Position numbers and translations under genes: made by a program. From UBA1413 sp037447215 (GTDB taxonomy: Bacteria > Bacteroidota > Bacteroidia > Bacteroidales > Prolixibacteraceae), in contig JBBIHB010000005.1 in NCBI GenBank assembly GCA_037447215.1, positions 1 to 64,000 of the forward strand: a stretch of DNA of 64,000 nucleotides. The letters are read 5' to 3'. Below the pieces are notes generated by a model. That model saw only the letters and a list, made by a program, of their open reading frames with translations, had not been told where the DNA came from and ran no database searches. Below, piece by piece: positions 7,363-17,298 of the stretch. The stretch's first letter is position 1; each line of letters opens with the position of its first letter.

Positions 7363-10098
7363 CTATGCTGTTGTATAGGCTGCATTGGCATTGGATGCCA
7401 CAATATTTGACTGTGCGGCTGCTACTCTTGCGATAGGTACGCGGAAAGGTGAACAGCTCACATAATCCATACCTACCATGTCGCAGAACTCAACCGAAGA
7501 AGGCTCACCACCATGCTCCCCGCAAATACCGATTTTCAGTTTCGGGTTGGCTTTTCGGCCTTTTTCACATGCCATTTTCACAAGCTGTCCAACACCTTCA
7601 CGGTCGAGTACCTGGAAAGGATCGTGTTTCAGAACACCATTCTCGATGTAAACCGGGAGGAATTTGCCTGCATCGTCTCGCGAATATCCAAAGGTCATTT
7701 GGGTAAGGTCGTTTGTTCCAAATGAGAAGAATTCGGCTACTTCACCAACTTTATCGGCTGTCAGTGCAGCACGGGGAACTTCAATCATAGTACCTACCAT
7801 GTAATCAATGCGGGCACCTTTTTCAGCAAATACTTTTTCAGCAGTTTCCTTAATTATATTTGCCTGAAGTTCATATTCTTTCAAAGTACCAATAAGTGGG
7901 ACCATAATTTCGGGACGTGCATCAATACCTTTGATTTTCAGGTTCACGGCAGCCTCAATGATGGCGCGTGCCTGCATCTCGGTAATTTCGGGATAGGTAA
8001 TTCCCAAACGGCAGCCACGGTGACCTAGCATTGGGTTGAATTCGTGCAATGAATCAACTTTGTGCTTGATTTCTTCAACCGACACACCCATTTCTTTCGC
8101 CATTTCGGCCTGGTTGCCATCTTCGTGTGGAACAAATTCATGGAGTGGCGGGTCGAGGAGGCGCACAGTTACACCATAGCCTTCCATTGCCTCAAAAATT
8201 CCTTCAAAATCTTCCCTCTGGTAAGGGAGAAGTTTATCGAGGGCCTTACGGCGTGCATCCACACCTTCGGCAAGGATCATTTCACGCATGGCTTTAATCC
8301 TTTCGCCTTCGAAGAACATGTGCTCGGTACGGCAAAGACCGATACCCTTGGCGCCAAATTCACGTGCAATCCGTGCATCTTTTGGACTATCGGCATTGGT
8401 CCTGACACTCATGCGGGTGAATTTTTCGGCCAGGTCCATAATCTTGCCAAAATCACCACTCATATCCGGATCCTGTGTTTTTACTTTTCCTTCGTAAACC
8501 TCACCGGTCGATCCATTGAGCGAAATCCAGTCGCCTTCGGTAAATTCCTTACCGTCAACAGTCATGGTGCGGGTTTTATAATTTATTTTCAGTGCGCCGG
8601 CTCCCGAAACACAGCATTTGCCCATACCGCGTGCCACAACAGCAGCGTGGGATGTCATACCACCACGGGCAGTAAGGATACCTTTGGCAATGTGCATGCC
8701 TTCGAGGTCTTCGGGTGAAGTTTCCTGACGGACCAGAATTGTTACAGGGTATTTTGAAGCTTCGTCGGCAAAGAATACAATCTGGCCAGTTGAAGCGCCT
8801 GGTGATGCAGGAAGGCCTTTTGCAAGTACCTTAGTCTTCTTTAATTCCTCTTTATCAAATACCGGGTGAAGCAGTTCATCCAGTTTATTGGGCTCGATAC
8901 GCATCAGTGCAGTTTGTTCGTCAATGAGGCCTTCATTGAGCATATCAATGGCAATTTTCACCATAGCTGCTCCAGTGCGTTTTCCATTTCGGGTCTGAAG
9001 CAGCCAGAGTTTACCTTCCTGAATGGTAAATTCGAGGTCCTGCATATCTTTGTTGTGCAGTTCGAGTCGTTTCTGGGTTTCGAAAAGCTGCTGATAAATC
9101 TCAGGCATAGCTTCTTCGAGCGACGGGAAATTTGCTGCACGTTCTTCTTCACTGACTCCCTGCAGTTCGGCCCATTTGCGCGAACCTGACAGGGTGATTT
9201 CCTGTGGTGTACGGATACCTGCTACTACGTCTTCACCCTGTGCGTTAATCAGGTACTCCCCGTTGAATACGTTTTCACCAGTGCCGGCATCGCGGGTAAA
9301 TGCAACGCCTGTTCCCGAAGTCTGACCCATATTTCCGAATACCATTGCCTGAACGTTAACCGCTGTTCCCCACTCATCCGGGATCTGGTTCAAACGGCGG
9401 TAGAAAATAGCACGTTCGTTGTTCCAGCTGTTGAATACTGCTGTAACAGCGCCCCAAAGCTGTTCCCATGGATCGGTTGGGAATACTCTGCCTGTTTTTT
9501 CATAAACCGCTTCTTTAAACCTCTTAACCAGTTCTTTAAGATCTTCGGTGGTAAATTCGGTATCAAGTTGGATACCTTTTTCTTCTTTCATTTCTTCGAT
9601 GATCTCTTCGAAAGGATCAATTTCTTCTTTACTGTGAGGTTTCATGTCTAAAACCACGTCGCCAAACATCTGAACAAAGCGGCGGTAAGAATCCCATGCA
9701 AAACGGTCGTTATTTGTTTTTCTTGCAATGCCTTCAACAGCTTCGTCGTTCATTCCAAGGTTGAGAACAGTATCCATCATGCCAGGCATTGATGCACGGG
9801 CTCCCGAACGGACAGAAACTAGGCAGGGATTGTTTTTATCGCCCCATTTGGTGCCTGTAAGTTCTTCAATCAGGTCTACAGCTTTTTCAACTTCGCCTTT
9901 AATCAGGCTAATTGCATGATCACGACCATTTTCATTGTAGGTGGTACAAACTTCGGTAGTAATGGTGAAACCGGGAGGGACCGGAACCCCGATAAGGTTC
10001 ATTTCGGCAAGGTTTGCTCCCTTGCCCCCGAGTAACTCTTTCATTTTTCCATTTCCTTCGGCTTTACCAGCGCCAAACGTATAAACGTACTTTGTCAT
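7363..10098 (-). CDS. ppdK: Pyruvate, phosphate dikinase, 911 aa
   Basis: The enzyme interconverts pyruvate, ATP and phosphate with phosphoenolpyruvate, AMP and pyrophosphate, giving the cell reversible glycolysis/gluconeogenesis at the PEP step. The ATP-grasp domain is at the N-terminus (GGKGANLAEMNLIGVPVPPG). The swivelling phosphohistidine domain has the catalytic His484 in GGMTSHAAVVARG. The C-terminal PEP barrel ends with KIGICGEHGG, whose Cys859 is the usual proton donor. The length fits the family. It is transcribed alone, with a TATATTTG promoter element 82-89 bases upstream and its own terminator. Confidence 0.98.
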   Translation of the reverse strand: MTKYVYTFGAGKAEGNGKMKELLGGKGANLAEMNLIGVPVPPGFTITTEVCTTYNENGRDHAISLIKGEVEKAVDLIEELTGTKWGDKNNPCLVSVRSGARASMPGMMDTVLNLGMNDEAVEGIARKTNNDRFAWDSYRRFVQMFGDVVLDMKPHSKEEIDPFEEIIEEMKEEKGIQLDTEFTTEDLKELVKRFKEAVYEKTGRVFPTDPWEQLWGAVTAVFNSWNNERAIFYRRLNQIPDEWGTAVNVQAMVFGNMGQTSGTGVAFTRDAGTGENVFNGEYLINAQGEDVVAGIRTPQEITLSGSRKWAELQGVSEEERAANFPSLEEAMPEIYQQLFETQKRLELHNKDMQDLEFTIQEGKLWLLQTRNGKRTGAAMVKIAIDMLNEGLIDEQTALMRIEPNKLDELLHPVFDKEELKKTKVLAKGLPASPGASTGQIVFFADEASKYPVTILVRQETSPEDLEGMHIAKGILTARGGMTSHAAVVARGMGKCCVSGAGALKINYKTRTMTVDGKEFTEGDWISLNGSTGEVYEGKVKTQDPDMSGDFGKIMDLAEKFTRMSVRTNADSPKDARIAREFGAKGIGLCRTEHMFFEGERIKAMREMILAEGVDARRKALDKLLPYQREDFEGIFEAMEGYGVTVRLLDPPLHEFVPHEDGNQAEMAKEMGVSVEEIKHKVDSLHEFNPMLGHRGCRLGITYPEITEMQARAIIEAAVNLKIKGIDARPEIMVPLIGTLKEYELQANIIKETAEKVFAEKGARIDYMVGTMIEVPRAALTADKVGEVAEFFSFGTNDLTQMTFGYSRDDAGKFLPVYIENGVLKHDPFQVLDREGVGQLVKMACEKGRKANPKLKIGICGEHGGEPSSVEFCDMVGMDYVSCSPFRVPIARVAAAQSNIVASNANAAYTTA

Positions 10099-10179
10099 AA
10101 AAGAAATTTTTTAGTTGATATTTAATTTGTGATGAATTTCCATCAATTCCCAATTATATCTATTTTTTTAAAAAGTCCA

Positions 10180-10187
10180 CAAATATA
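10180..10187 (-). promoter_or_regulatory. Probable -7 element of the ppdK promoter
   Basis: The minus strand reads TATATTTG, a perfect match to the Bacteroidota primary sigma -7 consensus TAnnTTTG, and would give a leader of roughly 75 bases. No good -33 TTTG is seen at the right spacing. Confidence 0.4.
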
Positions 10188-10409
10188 TCAAAACAATTAA
10201 AAATCTCTTAAAACATTCATCGTATGGTTTTTAAATTAATACTGGTACTATTGGATGGACAAATGTAGATAACCCATTACGGAAGCCGCGAAAACAGTAA
10301 TAATTGATAAGTGTTTTAATTTTTTTATACATCTGAAATGACAATTTCAATCACGTAAAAGCTTAACATTCTTTAACTTTGGTTGAGAGGAGTTAACGAA
10401 AAGTCAACA

Positions 10410-10417
10410 TATCTTTG
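10410..10417 (+). promoter_or_regulatory. Orphan TAnnTTTG promoter element
   Basis: TATCTTTG matches the Bacteroidota -7 consensus exactly and is preceded by GTTAAC and GTCAAC at 10392-10397 and 10403-10408. No coding frame lies downstream on this strand before the terminator-like hairpin at 10474-10497, so it may drive a small RNA. Confidence 0.4.
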
Positions 10418-10508
10418 TAGAGTGTAACAAGAGTGTAATTTTTTCATAGAAAGGTTTGGTTAGGTTTGGTAAGGAGGCTTCCTGTTTAGGCAGCCTCTTT
10501 GTTATTTT
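10418..10508 (+). ncRNA. Candidate small RNA between ppdK and the next gene
   Basis: The stretch lies between an exact TAnnTTTG promoter element and a hairpin with a T-rich tail, all on the plus strand, while both neighbouring genes are on the minus strand. It contains a direct repeat GGTTTGGTTA/GGTTTGGTAA at 10453-10472. I see no open frame with a start codon. The rest of the 425-base spacer (10099-10523) holds the ppdK promoter and otherwise nothing I can identify. Confidence 0.3.
10474..10508 (+). terminator. Terminator-like hairpin
   Basis: GAGGCTTCC (10474-10482) pairs with GGCAGCCTC (10489-10497) with one mismatch and a six-base loop. The plus-strand tail is TTTGTTATTTT, whereas the minus-strand side lacks a T-run, so the plus orientation fits better. 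It could still serve as the 3' hairpin of the convergent gene that stops at 10524. Confidence 0.5.
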
Positions 10509-10523
10509 AATGTTACTTAAGTT

Positions 10524-11717
10524 TTAATTAACTTTATACATTCGTGTGGCTGCTGAAATATACTCCATAGGGCTGAAAGTACTTTCAAAAGTATTTATCA
10601 GTTCGAGGAGTTTTGATTCCATTGCTAGTACACTTTTTCCTAAATCGGGGTCATTTTTGTATTTGGCTATCAATCCTGAGTATCTTGAAATGTTTTCGCT
10701 GATCCTCAAAGTTATACTTCCGAAACTAACTTTCAGAGATTGAATATCCATCATCTGGTAGTAAATTACCTCTTTCCAGTCTTTCGGGTTTTTGGTGTGT
10801 TCATCAATGACTTTAAGGGCGGCTACCCCTGATAGGTTTGCAAGATACCTTATTCGCTTATTTGCATCATGTTCATTGGTAAAGTTCCTGTGAAATTCAT
10901 TCCGGGGAATTTTAAGCATCGAAAGGTTGGCCACCAGAACTGAATCGAACATCAATTGCAGTTCCCTTAATTCTTTGGTTATGTTTTCCCATTCGTGCTC
11001 AATCAGGTTTTTATCATGGGTAAACTGGCCTAATTTTGCTGTGATATTATACATTTTTTCAGCCTGGTTTCTAAGGTCATTTCTTCCTTTGCCCAACGAG
11101 TTAATATACATATTGATACCGCTGAACATGGTTTGCGTGAGCGGACCAGCCAGAGGCGCCCCTCGCGAAAGGTCGCCGGTTAGCGTAAGCAGATTGCTGA
11201 GAACGTTCAGGGTAGGTTCCTTTGATTTTTCCCGCTCAACATATACCGAGAACCCACGGAACCATTCTTTATATTCGGGATATTGCATCGGGTTTCCGAT
11301 TTCGGACAGCATTGAAAACAATCCCTGGGTAGTATTGAACAACATAAGGGGTTTAATTTCCCGTTCCATATATACCAGGTTTACAATTGCTGACTGATAA
11401 TTGGCCTGAAAAACCGTCTGTTCATTCTCTTCAATAGCTTGTTGCCTCAATTCAAGCGCCTGTATCCTTTCTACCAGTTTTTCAGCTTTATCCTGTACGT
11501 CGCGCGAGGCCACTATAGCCTGATCGAGGGTATTCAGGCGTGCGTCGAGGGCTACTACCGTTGAGTCAATGGTTTTCGTTTTCCTTTCGAGCGATTCCTG
11601 TATCTCTGATAATGCTTTGACCTTAATCACCCTGTCAGATATTTCAGGATCAATTTCCTGTGCAATGAGAATATTGGTTGCTAAGGTCATAAAAACTATA
11701 AAAACTCTTTTTTTCAT
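10524..11717 (-). CDS. Secreted coiled-coil protein of unknown function, 397 aa
   Basis: The ATG at 11717 opens a clear signal peptide (MKKRVFIVFMTLATNILIAQ) with a Gln after the Ala cleavage site, as is common in Bacteroidota; a start nine codons upstream would spoil it. Residues 30-95 form a heptad-rich coiled coil (LERKTKTIDSTVVALDARL and onward), and the rest is mainly helical with no family I recognise. It is exported to the periplasm or beyond. It stands alone between ppdK and ettA, both on the same strand but well spaced. Confidence 0.8.
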   Translation of the reverse strand: MKKRVFIVFMTLATNILIAQEIDPEISDRVIKVKALSEIQESLERKTKTIDSTVVALDARLNTLDQAIVASRDVQDKAEKLVERIQALELRQQAIEENEQTVFQANYQSAIVNLVYMEREIKPLMLFNTTQGLFSMLSEIGNPMQYPEYKEWFRGFSVYVEREKSKEPTLNVLSNLLTLTGDLSRGAPLAGPLTQTMFSGINMYINSLGKGRNDLRNQAEKMYNITAKLGQFTHDKNLIEHEWENITKELRELQLMFDSVLVANLSMLKIPRNEFHRNFTNEHDANKRIRYLANLSGVAALKVIDEHTKNPKDWKEVIYYQMMDIQSLKVSFGSITLRISENISRYSGLIAKYKNDPDLGKSVLAMESKLLELINTFESTFSPMEYISAATRMYKVN

Positions 11718-11849
11718 GGCATATTGTGTATTAAATAAAACCAATTGTTGAACGGGTTAAAAACCATTCAAATTATTAAGCGGGGCTAAATATCGTAAAA
11801 GATTTGGATTTTTATTGAAAAATGATCCTGTCGTTGAAACAATTATGAG

Positions 11850-13534
11850 CTATTTTACAAGTTTCTTATACTTAAACCTTTTCGGTATTATATCCCCAAG
11901 TCGCCGTTTCCGGTTTTCCTCGTATTCCGAGAAAGAACCTTCGAAGAAATAAACTTTTGATTCTCCTTCGAAAGCAAGGATATGTGTAGCAATGCGGTCG
12001 AGAAACCACCTGTCGTGGCTGATGACCACGGCACATCCTGCAAAACTTTCAAGGCCTTCTTCGAGTGCACGCAAAGTATTCACATCAATATCGTTGGTAG
12101 GTTCGTCGAGCAGCAGGACATTCCCTTCGCCCTTTAAGGCCAGGGCAAGGTGCAGGCGGTTGCGTTCGCCGCCCGATAATACGCCGCATTTTTTCTCCTG
12201 GTCGGCACCTGTGAAGTTGAACCTGGCCACATAGGCCCTTGAGTTAACCATGCGGCCTCCGAGCATCATATTTTCGGTGCCTCCACTGATAACCTCGAAT
12301 ACCGATTTATTGAGGTCGATGGCTTTGTGGGCCTGGTCCACATAACTGATTTTTACAGTTTCCCCGATATCAATAATTCCTGAATCGGGTGATTCCTGCC
12401 CAATTATCAGTCGGAACAGGGTAGTTTTCCCTGCACCATTGGGGCCAATTACACCAATAATTCCATTAGGTGGGAGCATAAATTCAAGGTCCTGAATAAG
12501 TATCCGGTCGCCATACCCTTTAGAAACACCTGACATATTGATTACCTTTTCTCCGAGACGGGGTCCATTTGGGATATAAATTTCAAGTTTTTCTTCCTTC
12601 TGTTTTATATCTTCATTCAATAGTTTATCATAGGCGGATAACCGGGCTTTCGATTTGGCGTGGCGGGCTTTTGGCGCCATTCGCACCCATTCCAGTTCCC
12701 TTTCGAGGGTCTTACGCCTTTTAGATACACCTTTCTCTTCCATTTCAAGTCGTTTGGATTTTTGTTCGAGCCACGAGGTGTAATTTCCCTTCCAGGGGAT
12801 ACCCTGCCCACGATCGAGTTCGAGTATCCATCCTGCCACATTGTCGAGGAAATAGCGGTCGTGTGTAATACAGATAACGGTTCCCTTATACTGCTGAAGG
12901 TGCTGCTCGAGCCATAGAATACTTTCTGCATCGAGGTGGTTGGTTGGTTCATCGAGGAGCAGCACATCGGGTTCCTGCAACAATAACCGGCACAGAGCCA
13001 CCCTTCGGCGTTCACCCCCCGAAAGCTCGCTTATTGGCTGGTCGTCGGGCGGACATTGCAAAGCATCCATGGCTCGTTCAAGTTTCATATCGAGGTTCCA
13101 GGCATCAAACTGATCGATCTTTTCCTGCAACGTAGCCTGCTCTGCCATCAGTTTGTCCATTTTGTCAGCATCTTCATAATATTCAGGTAACCCGAATTTC
13201 AGATTTATGTCTTCGTATGCAGCGAGTACATCGACCACTTCCTGCACCCCTTCCTGTACCACCTCCTTAACAGTCTTATTTCCATCAAGGTGAGGTTCCT
13301 GTTCGAGTAATCCAACAGTATAACCTGGCGCAAAAACCAATTCTCCGTTAAATGATTTATCAACTCCTGCAATAATCCTGAGAAGGTTGATTTCCCGCTT
13401 CCATTTAAACCGATAATCCCGATTTTTGCTCCAAGAAAAAATGACAGGGAGATATCCTTGATAATGGTTTTGTTGGGTGGGTAAGTCTTACTTACCTTAT
13501 ACATCGAGAAGATAATCTGTTTATCGTCGGCCAT
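11850..13534 (-). pseudogene. ettA: ettA (ABC-F translation factor) with a one-base frameshift
   Basis: EttA is a ribosome E-site ATPase that gates entry into elongation according to energy state. The start MADDKQIIFSMYKVSKTYPP and the Walker A GLNGSGKST are in one frame. After the AAATCAACC near 13385 the frame shifts: the continuation RIIAGVDKSFNGEL... is read one base off. Restoring one C (ACCCTTCTCAGG instead of ACCTTCTCAGG) gives the expected STLLRIIAG and a 561 aa protein of normal EttA length. The rest is intact, with two signature motifs (LSGGERRRVALCRLL and LSGGERNRLHLALAL), both Walker B/EPTNH-type segments and the second Walker A GPNGAGKTT. Because everything else is conserved, a recent lesion or a base missed in a C-run is more likely than old decay. 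Confidence 0.9.
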
Positions 13535-13770
13535 AATGAATCTGATTTAAAATGTTGCGCAAAAATAGGAAAATCAGGATAAACTTATGAATGAATAAAA
13601 TGCCAATTTTTTGCAAATGGAAAATGCATTTTCGCGACGCATTGAATCAACCAAATCAACGCAATATCATAAACCTGAAATTAGGTTATACCCTTCGTAA
13701 AGTTGTTACAAAAGCAAAAACGCCCGGTATAAAATTTATGCCAGTTGTAAGACATTGTAGGGAAGTTTAT

Positions 13771-15600
13771 TTATCTTATTATGGCAACCCAGTCATTTCC
13801 CTTATCAGCCGGAGGCAGGCCAATTTCTCTTTTTCCCGGACCTTTGACTGTTTTTAAGGTTCCATCGGTTAAATCCCCACCCGATTTTGGGTCGAACCAT
13901 TTTATGGTGAATTCTTTTTCGGAGCCGAGCATAATCCTGGTGGGGCTGGTGGCCGATGAAACATAAACCGCATAAACTTCGTCAGGTTTTGCAAAGCAGA
14001 ATCCCTGAGGCCCTTCGAGCAGGTGGTTCATGCCCGCCATTTCAGCAAAAGGAAGATGGTTCATAAAGAATTGAGTTGCAAGGGTTGACTGGTGCCACCA
14101 ATGGTCGCGGCTCCTGAAATCTTCGAGGTTCAGGTCGTTATGCGGGTAACGGTAACCGAAGTACCATTCCACACCGCCAGCACCGGCCATGAGTGCTCCC
14201 CATAGAGCGTGATTCCTTACTGTGTCGTGGTTGGGGTCATGACTGTCGGGCATAATACCCACTGCATGATGGCCCTGTTCGTCAAGGCAAACCACCCACG
14301 GTTTGGTTGTAGCAGCCGAACGGTCGATCCATGTCCTGATCCGTTCGTTTATATTGAACGGACTGGCAATCTGCATCGATGGCCCGTCAATTTTCTCAAA
14401 ACCGAGAAGTGGGGTCAGGTATTCATCCTGTTTGTAATCGTCGGCATGGGTGTGTATCACTACAAACGATGGGTATGGATTGACCGATTTCAGGAAGCTG
14501 GCCATATCGCGTTTCTGTTGTTCGGTCTGTCCGATAGGTGTCCATACGGCAGGGCCGTTCTCTTCACCCATATTCCAAGTAACAGCCAGATGGTGGCCGA
14601 AACGCGCCACAAGTTCCCTTAAGTAAACTTTGCGCTGTACTTCGGTAAATCCCATGTCGAGGAGGCACTCGTTTTCGGTTTCCTGTAAAACGAAATGGAG
14701 CATTAATCCTTTTGCCTGCATGTGGTCGAAAACAATTTCCCACTGGTCGAGTTTGCTGCAATCGAAGCGGTAACGCTCGTTATGATCGCAGTAGGGCCAT
14801 ACATCTTTGCCATCGCCAATAATGTTCATGGTGAGCATATATTGAGAATTTACCCCTTTGGAGGCCAGGTAATTGATTGTGCCGATTATGGCTTTTCCTT
14901 TGCCTCCCTGCCACGTGGGATCACCTTCGTTCCAATCCTGGATATGAGGTTCATAGTAGTGGATTTTATCTTTTGGGTTGGCTTCCCCTTCACGTTCAAT
15001 TGCTTGATCACCATACCGGTATGTTTGATCAAAATCGGTAAAAGCCAGAAAGTTTTCTGGGCTATCGGCTCCGTTTTTTATCCACCATTCGCCATTACCG
15101 GCAAATTTCAGATAGCGTTGGCCTACATATTCGAGCCTTCCTTTTGCCCTGAAGTCGATGCCGGTTTTATCAGATTCGCCAATTGTAAACGAACCTGTCA
15201 ATCCGTCGGTTGGGAGAGGCTTGCCAAAATCAGGGTTGGTCGCCACTGCAATATTTTTTCCCTCACGGAACCATACTTTGTAGTGCCAGTCGCCGGTTTT
15301 ATCGGGTCTGAACCTGACTTTCCAGACGTTCCCTGCTTCGGCAGAGGTTTCGGCGGCATTCCCATCTGCAGCATAAAATCCGGGAATTGCGATGGATTGA
15401 TTGCCGTTGGTAAAGGTTACTTCGAGCCTGTAATCGAGAAACGGGTTTACTTTGGCATATTCCGATGTTTCGGGGCCAGGAATAACGAGGGTTATTTTGT
15501 TCCATTGTTTTAATTCACCCTCAATCCCGATGGTTTTTATTCGGTTTGGCTGGCATGTAACTGAAAGGGCTATTAAAAGTATTGGAATTATCTTGTTCAT
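13771..15600 (-). CDS. Secreted DUF5060 / apiosidase-like glycoside hydrolase, 609 aa
   Basis: A signal peptide with Cys16 at its end suggests a lipoprotein, although the lipobox is not standard. Residues 30-125 are a DUF5060 Ig-like domain (VNPFLDYRLEVTFTNGN). A TIM barrel follows, with probable catalytic acids in TWNMGEENGP and VVCLDEQGHH. The C-terminus (about 535-609) looks like the putative collagen-binding domain seen behind DUF4038/GH140-like apiosidases, with KWFDPKSGGDL. The substrate is not known. It is the last gene of a six-gene operon with sugar isomerase and dihydroxyacetone-kinase-like genes, starting 15 bases after the TIM-barrel isomerase, so it probably releases the sugar used by those enzymes. 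Confidence 0.8.
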   Translation of the reverse strand: MNKIIPILLIALSVTCQPNRIKTIGIEGELKQWNKITLVIPGPETSEYAKVNPFLDYRLEVTFTNGNQSIAIPGFYAADGNAAETSAEAGNVWKVRFRPDKTGDWHYKVWFREGKNIAVATNPDFGKPLPTDGLTGSFTIGESDKTGIDFRAKGRLEYVGQRYLKFAGNGEWWIKNGADSPENFLAFTDFDQTYRYGDQAIEREGEANPKDKIHYYEPHIQDWNEGDPTWQGGKGKAIIGTINYLASKGVNSQYMLTMNIIGDGKDVWPYCDHNERYRFDCSKLDQWEIVFDHMQAKGLMLHFVLQETENECLLDMGFTEVQRKVYLRELVARFGHHLAVTWNMGEENGPAVWTPIGQTEQQKRDMASFLKSVNPYPSFVVIHTHADDYKQDEYLTPLLGFEKIDGPSMQIASPFNINERIRTWIDRSAATTKPWVVCLDEQGHHAVGIMPDSHDPNHDTVRNHALWGALMAGAGGVEWYFGYRYPHNDLNLEDFRSRDHWWHQSTLATQFFMNHLPFAEMAGMNHLLEGPQGFCFAKPDEVYAVYVSSATSPTRIMLGSEKEFTIKWFDPKSGGDLTDGTLKTVKGPGKREIGLPPADKGNDWVAIIR

Positions 15601-15615
15601 CGAATTATAATTTTG

Positions 15616-16584
15616 TTACAATCTGTAAATCTGTTTATTTACCATTTTCATCAACCCATTGAAATCTTCAGTTTGCATCATCTCTATAATTTGCTCTATG
15701 TTTAAAGATTTTGCCAGATTATATGCGCCTGTCGTTATTTCAGAATGCATGTTGAAAAACTCTATTGCATCGAAAATCCGGGGTGATGCATCTGTTGTGA
15801 AGAATTTATCGTTTCCATATTCATGAGCCCAGGACATCAATTCGACAAAGTGGAGGAAATGGCGGCTGGCACCGATCAAATCCCGATCGGCTTTAGTGTC
15901 GTTGTCGTTGGTATGGATATTTGGATCGAAGCCGCATTCGTAAATAAGCGAGTGCACCATTTCCGGATTTTCCTGGTTTAGAAACGAATGGCCTGTATGG
16001 ATAGTGATACCTCTGTTTTTGCATTGCACATCTTTCAGCAGGAGCAATCCATTGGCAGTTGTGCCAAGTTGGCAATGCACCCTGGTTTCCGTATATTTAT
16101 GTCCGATAAAAAGCAGAAATTCAGGCAAATAACCGGCAGTTTCCCCAATGGTTTCTACCATTTTGTTCCATGCTGTTTTATAGTTGATCTGGAATAGCAA
16201 ATCATAACCGTCGCTTAGTGGGCAACAGGTAACCTGGGGTGCTCCAACTGCTTTGGCATAATCTTTTCCCTGTTCTGTAATTTTTCCAGCCCGGTCGCGG
16301 ATTGCTTTGTCGGGGCTTGACAGGGCCCCCGATATCCATTCTGCCTCCTTTTTGATATTAACATTGATGGTTGCGAACCCCAGTCCAAGTTCATCCATCC
16401 ATTTTTGGATTTCAACCTGATCGCAGGTTTCATAAGGGAAATCCATTTCGACACCGGTAAAGCCGTCAATTCTCGATACAAATTCCAGCTTTTCTATTGT
16501 GGTGGCATTTTTTTGGAATTCCGAAAAACAGTCTTGCGTTGTTCCTAAAAAGGAAACAATTACTGCTTGTTTGATATCAGTCAA
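15616..16584 (-). CDS. Sugar (phosphate) isomerase/epimerase, xylose isomerase-like TIM barrel, 322 aa
   Basis: The protein has the AP endonuclease 2/xylose isomerase-like barrel layout: FTGVEMDFPYE near the start, then HKYTETRVHCQLGTT, GITIHTGHSFLN and FDPNIHTNDND, which supply the His, Glu and Asp residues typical of the metal site. It has no signal peptide and is cytosolic. Its start overlaps the dhaL-like gene by eight bases, showing translational coupling. In the operon it could turn an aldose into the ketose that the DhaK/DhaL pair phosphorylates, or act on the phosphorylated product. The exact substrate is not predictable from the sequence. Confidence 0.8.
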   Translation of the reverse strand: MTDIKQAVIVSFLGTTQDCFSEFQKNATTIEKLEFVSRIDGFTGVEMDFPYETCDQVEIQKWMDELGLGFATINVNIKKEAEWISGALSSPDKAIRDRAGKITEQGKDYAKAVGAPQVTCCPLSDGYDLLFQINYKTAWNKMVETIGETAGYLPEFLLFIGHKYTETRVHCQLGTTANGLLLLKDVQCKNRGITIHTGHSFLNQENPEMVHSLIYECGFDPNIHTNDNDTKADRDLIGASRHFLHFVELMSWAHEYGNDKFFTTDASPRIFDAIEFFNMHSEITTGAYNLAKSLNIEQIIEMMQTEDFNGLMKMVNKQIYRL

Positions 16585-17233
16585 ATTTTTTTGTAATAAT
16601 AATTTCCTGAATTGAATCGGCCATAGTTTCGAGGATTAGACAACATGAGGTGGCCCCGGCATCCAATATCCCGCGCGAACGCTCACCCAGTCGGCTGGCC
16701 CGTCCCAGTTTTGCTACCATATCTTTTGTTGAATCGCGCCCTTCAATGGCCGCTTGCTTCATGGCAGAGAGCGCATCGGTAAAGTATTTACCCTCTTCAA
16801 CTGCTTTTTGATATGCCATAACTGCCGGATAAAGTGTATCCATCAGCGTTTTATCGCCTGGTTGTGCCGGCGATATTGATTGTAAAGCGATGAGCATTGC
16901 ATTCAGTGCGCTTCCGAATATTTCGATATCTATCTCATTTTTATCCTCCAGTTGAGTGGCAAAACCTTTAAACATTTTACCATACAACGGCCCCATCGAT
17001 CCACCGATTTTCATCATCAGTATTTTGGATAAAACTTTGGCAGAATGTGCCAGATCGCCCGGATTTTTTTCCAGTTCTTCCCTGCAAATAGTAAAACCTT
17101 TGTTCATATTGATTCCGTGGTCGCCATCGCCAATCAATCCGTCAATATCGCTTAAATACTGTTTATTTTCCTGTATGACGGTTATCAGGTTATCGATGAT
17201 AACTTTTCCATCCTGGTTTGTAAAAGATTTCAT
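16577..17233 (-). CDS. DhaL-type nucleotide-binding subunit of a dihydroxyacetone-kinase-family enzyme, 218 aa
   Basis: DhaL binds the nucleotide and Mg ions in this kinase family. The metal-binding Asp residues are in DGLIGDGDHGINMNKGF (Asp31, Asp36, Asp38), followed by KIGGSMGPLYGKMF, AQPGDKTLMDTLYPA and GRASRLGERSRGILDAGATS. The length is normal for a separate DhaL. No DhaM phosphotransfer protein is encoded in the window, so this pair may use ATP directly. It lies 65 bases after the Gfo/Idh gene and overlaps the TIM-barrel gene; its partner dhaK-like gene is one gene further upstream. Confidence 0.88.
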   Translation of the reverse strand: MKSFTNQDGKVIIDNLITVIQENKQYLSDIDGLIGDGDHGINMNKGFTICREELEKNPGDLAHSAKVLSKILMMKIGGSMGPLYGKMFKGFATQLEDKNEIDIEIFGSALNAMLIALQSISPAQPGDKTLMDTLYPAVMAYQKAVEEGKYFTDALSAMKQAAIEGRDSTKDMVAKLGRASRLGERSRGILDAGATSCCLILETMADSIQEIIITKKFD

Positions 17234-17298
17234 AAATGCATCATTTATTACATTGAAACTTCACTGTCCTGATTAATAATTCAATCTTTACTATTGTG

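Noticed and set aside
8062..8718. A 218-codon open frame on the plus strand
   Set aside because: Antisense to ppdK; its protein is a His/Phe-rich shadow without homology.
14722..15513. A 263-codon open frame on the plus strand
   Set aside because: Antisense to the DUF5060 glycosidase; the real gene has domains and catalytic motifs, this frame has none.
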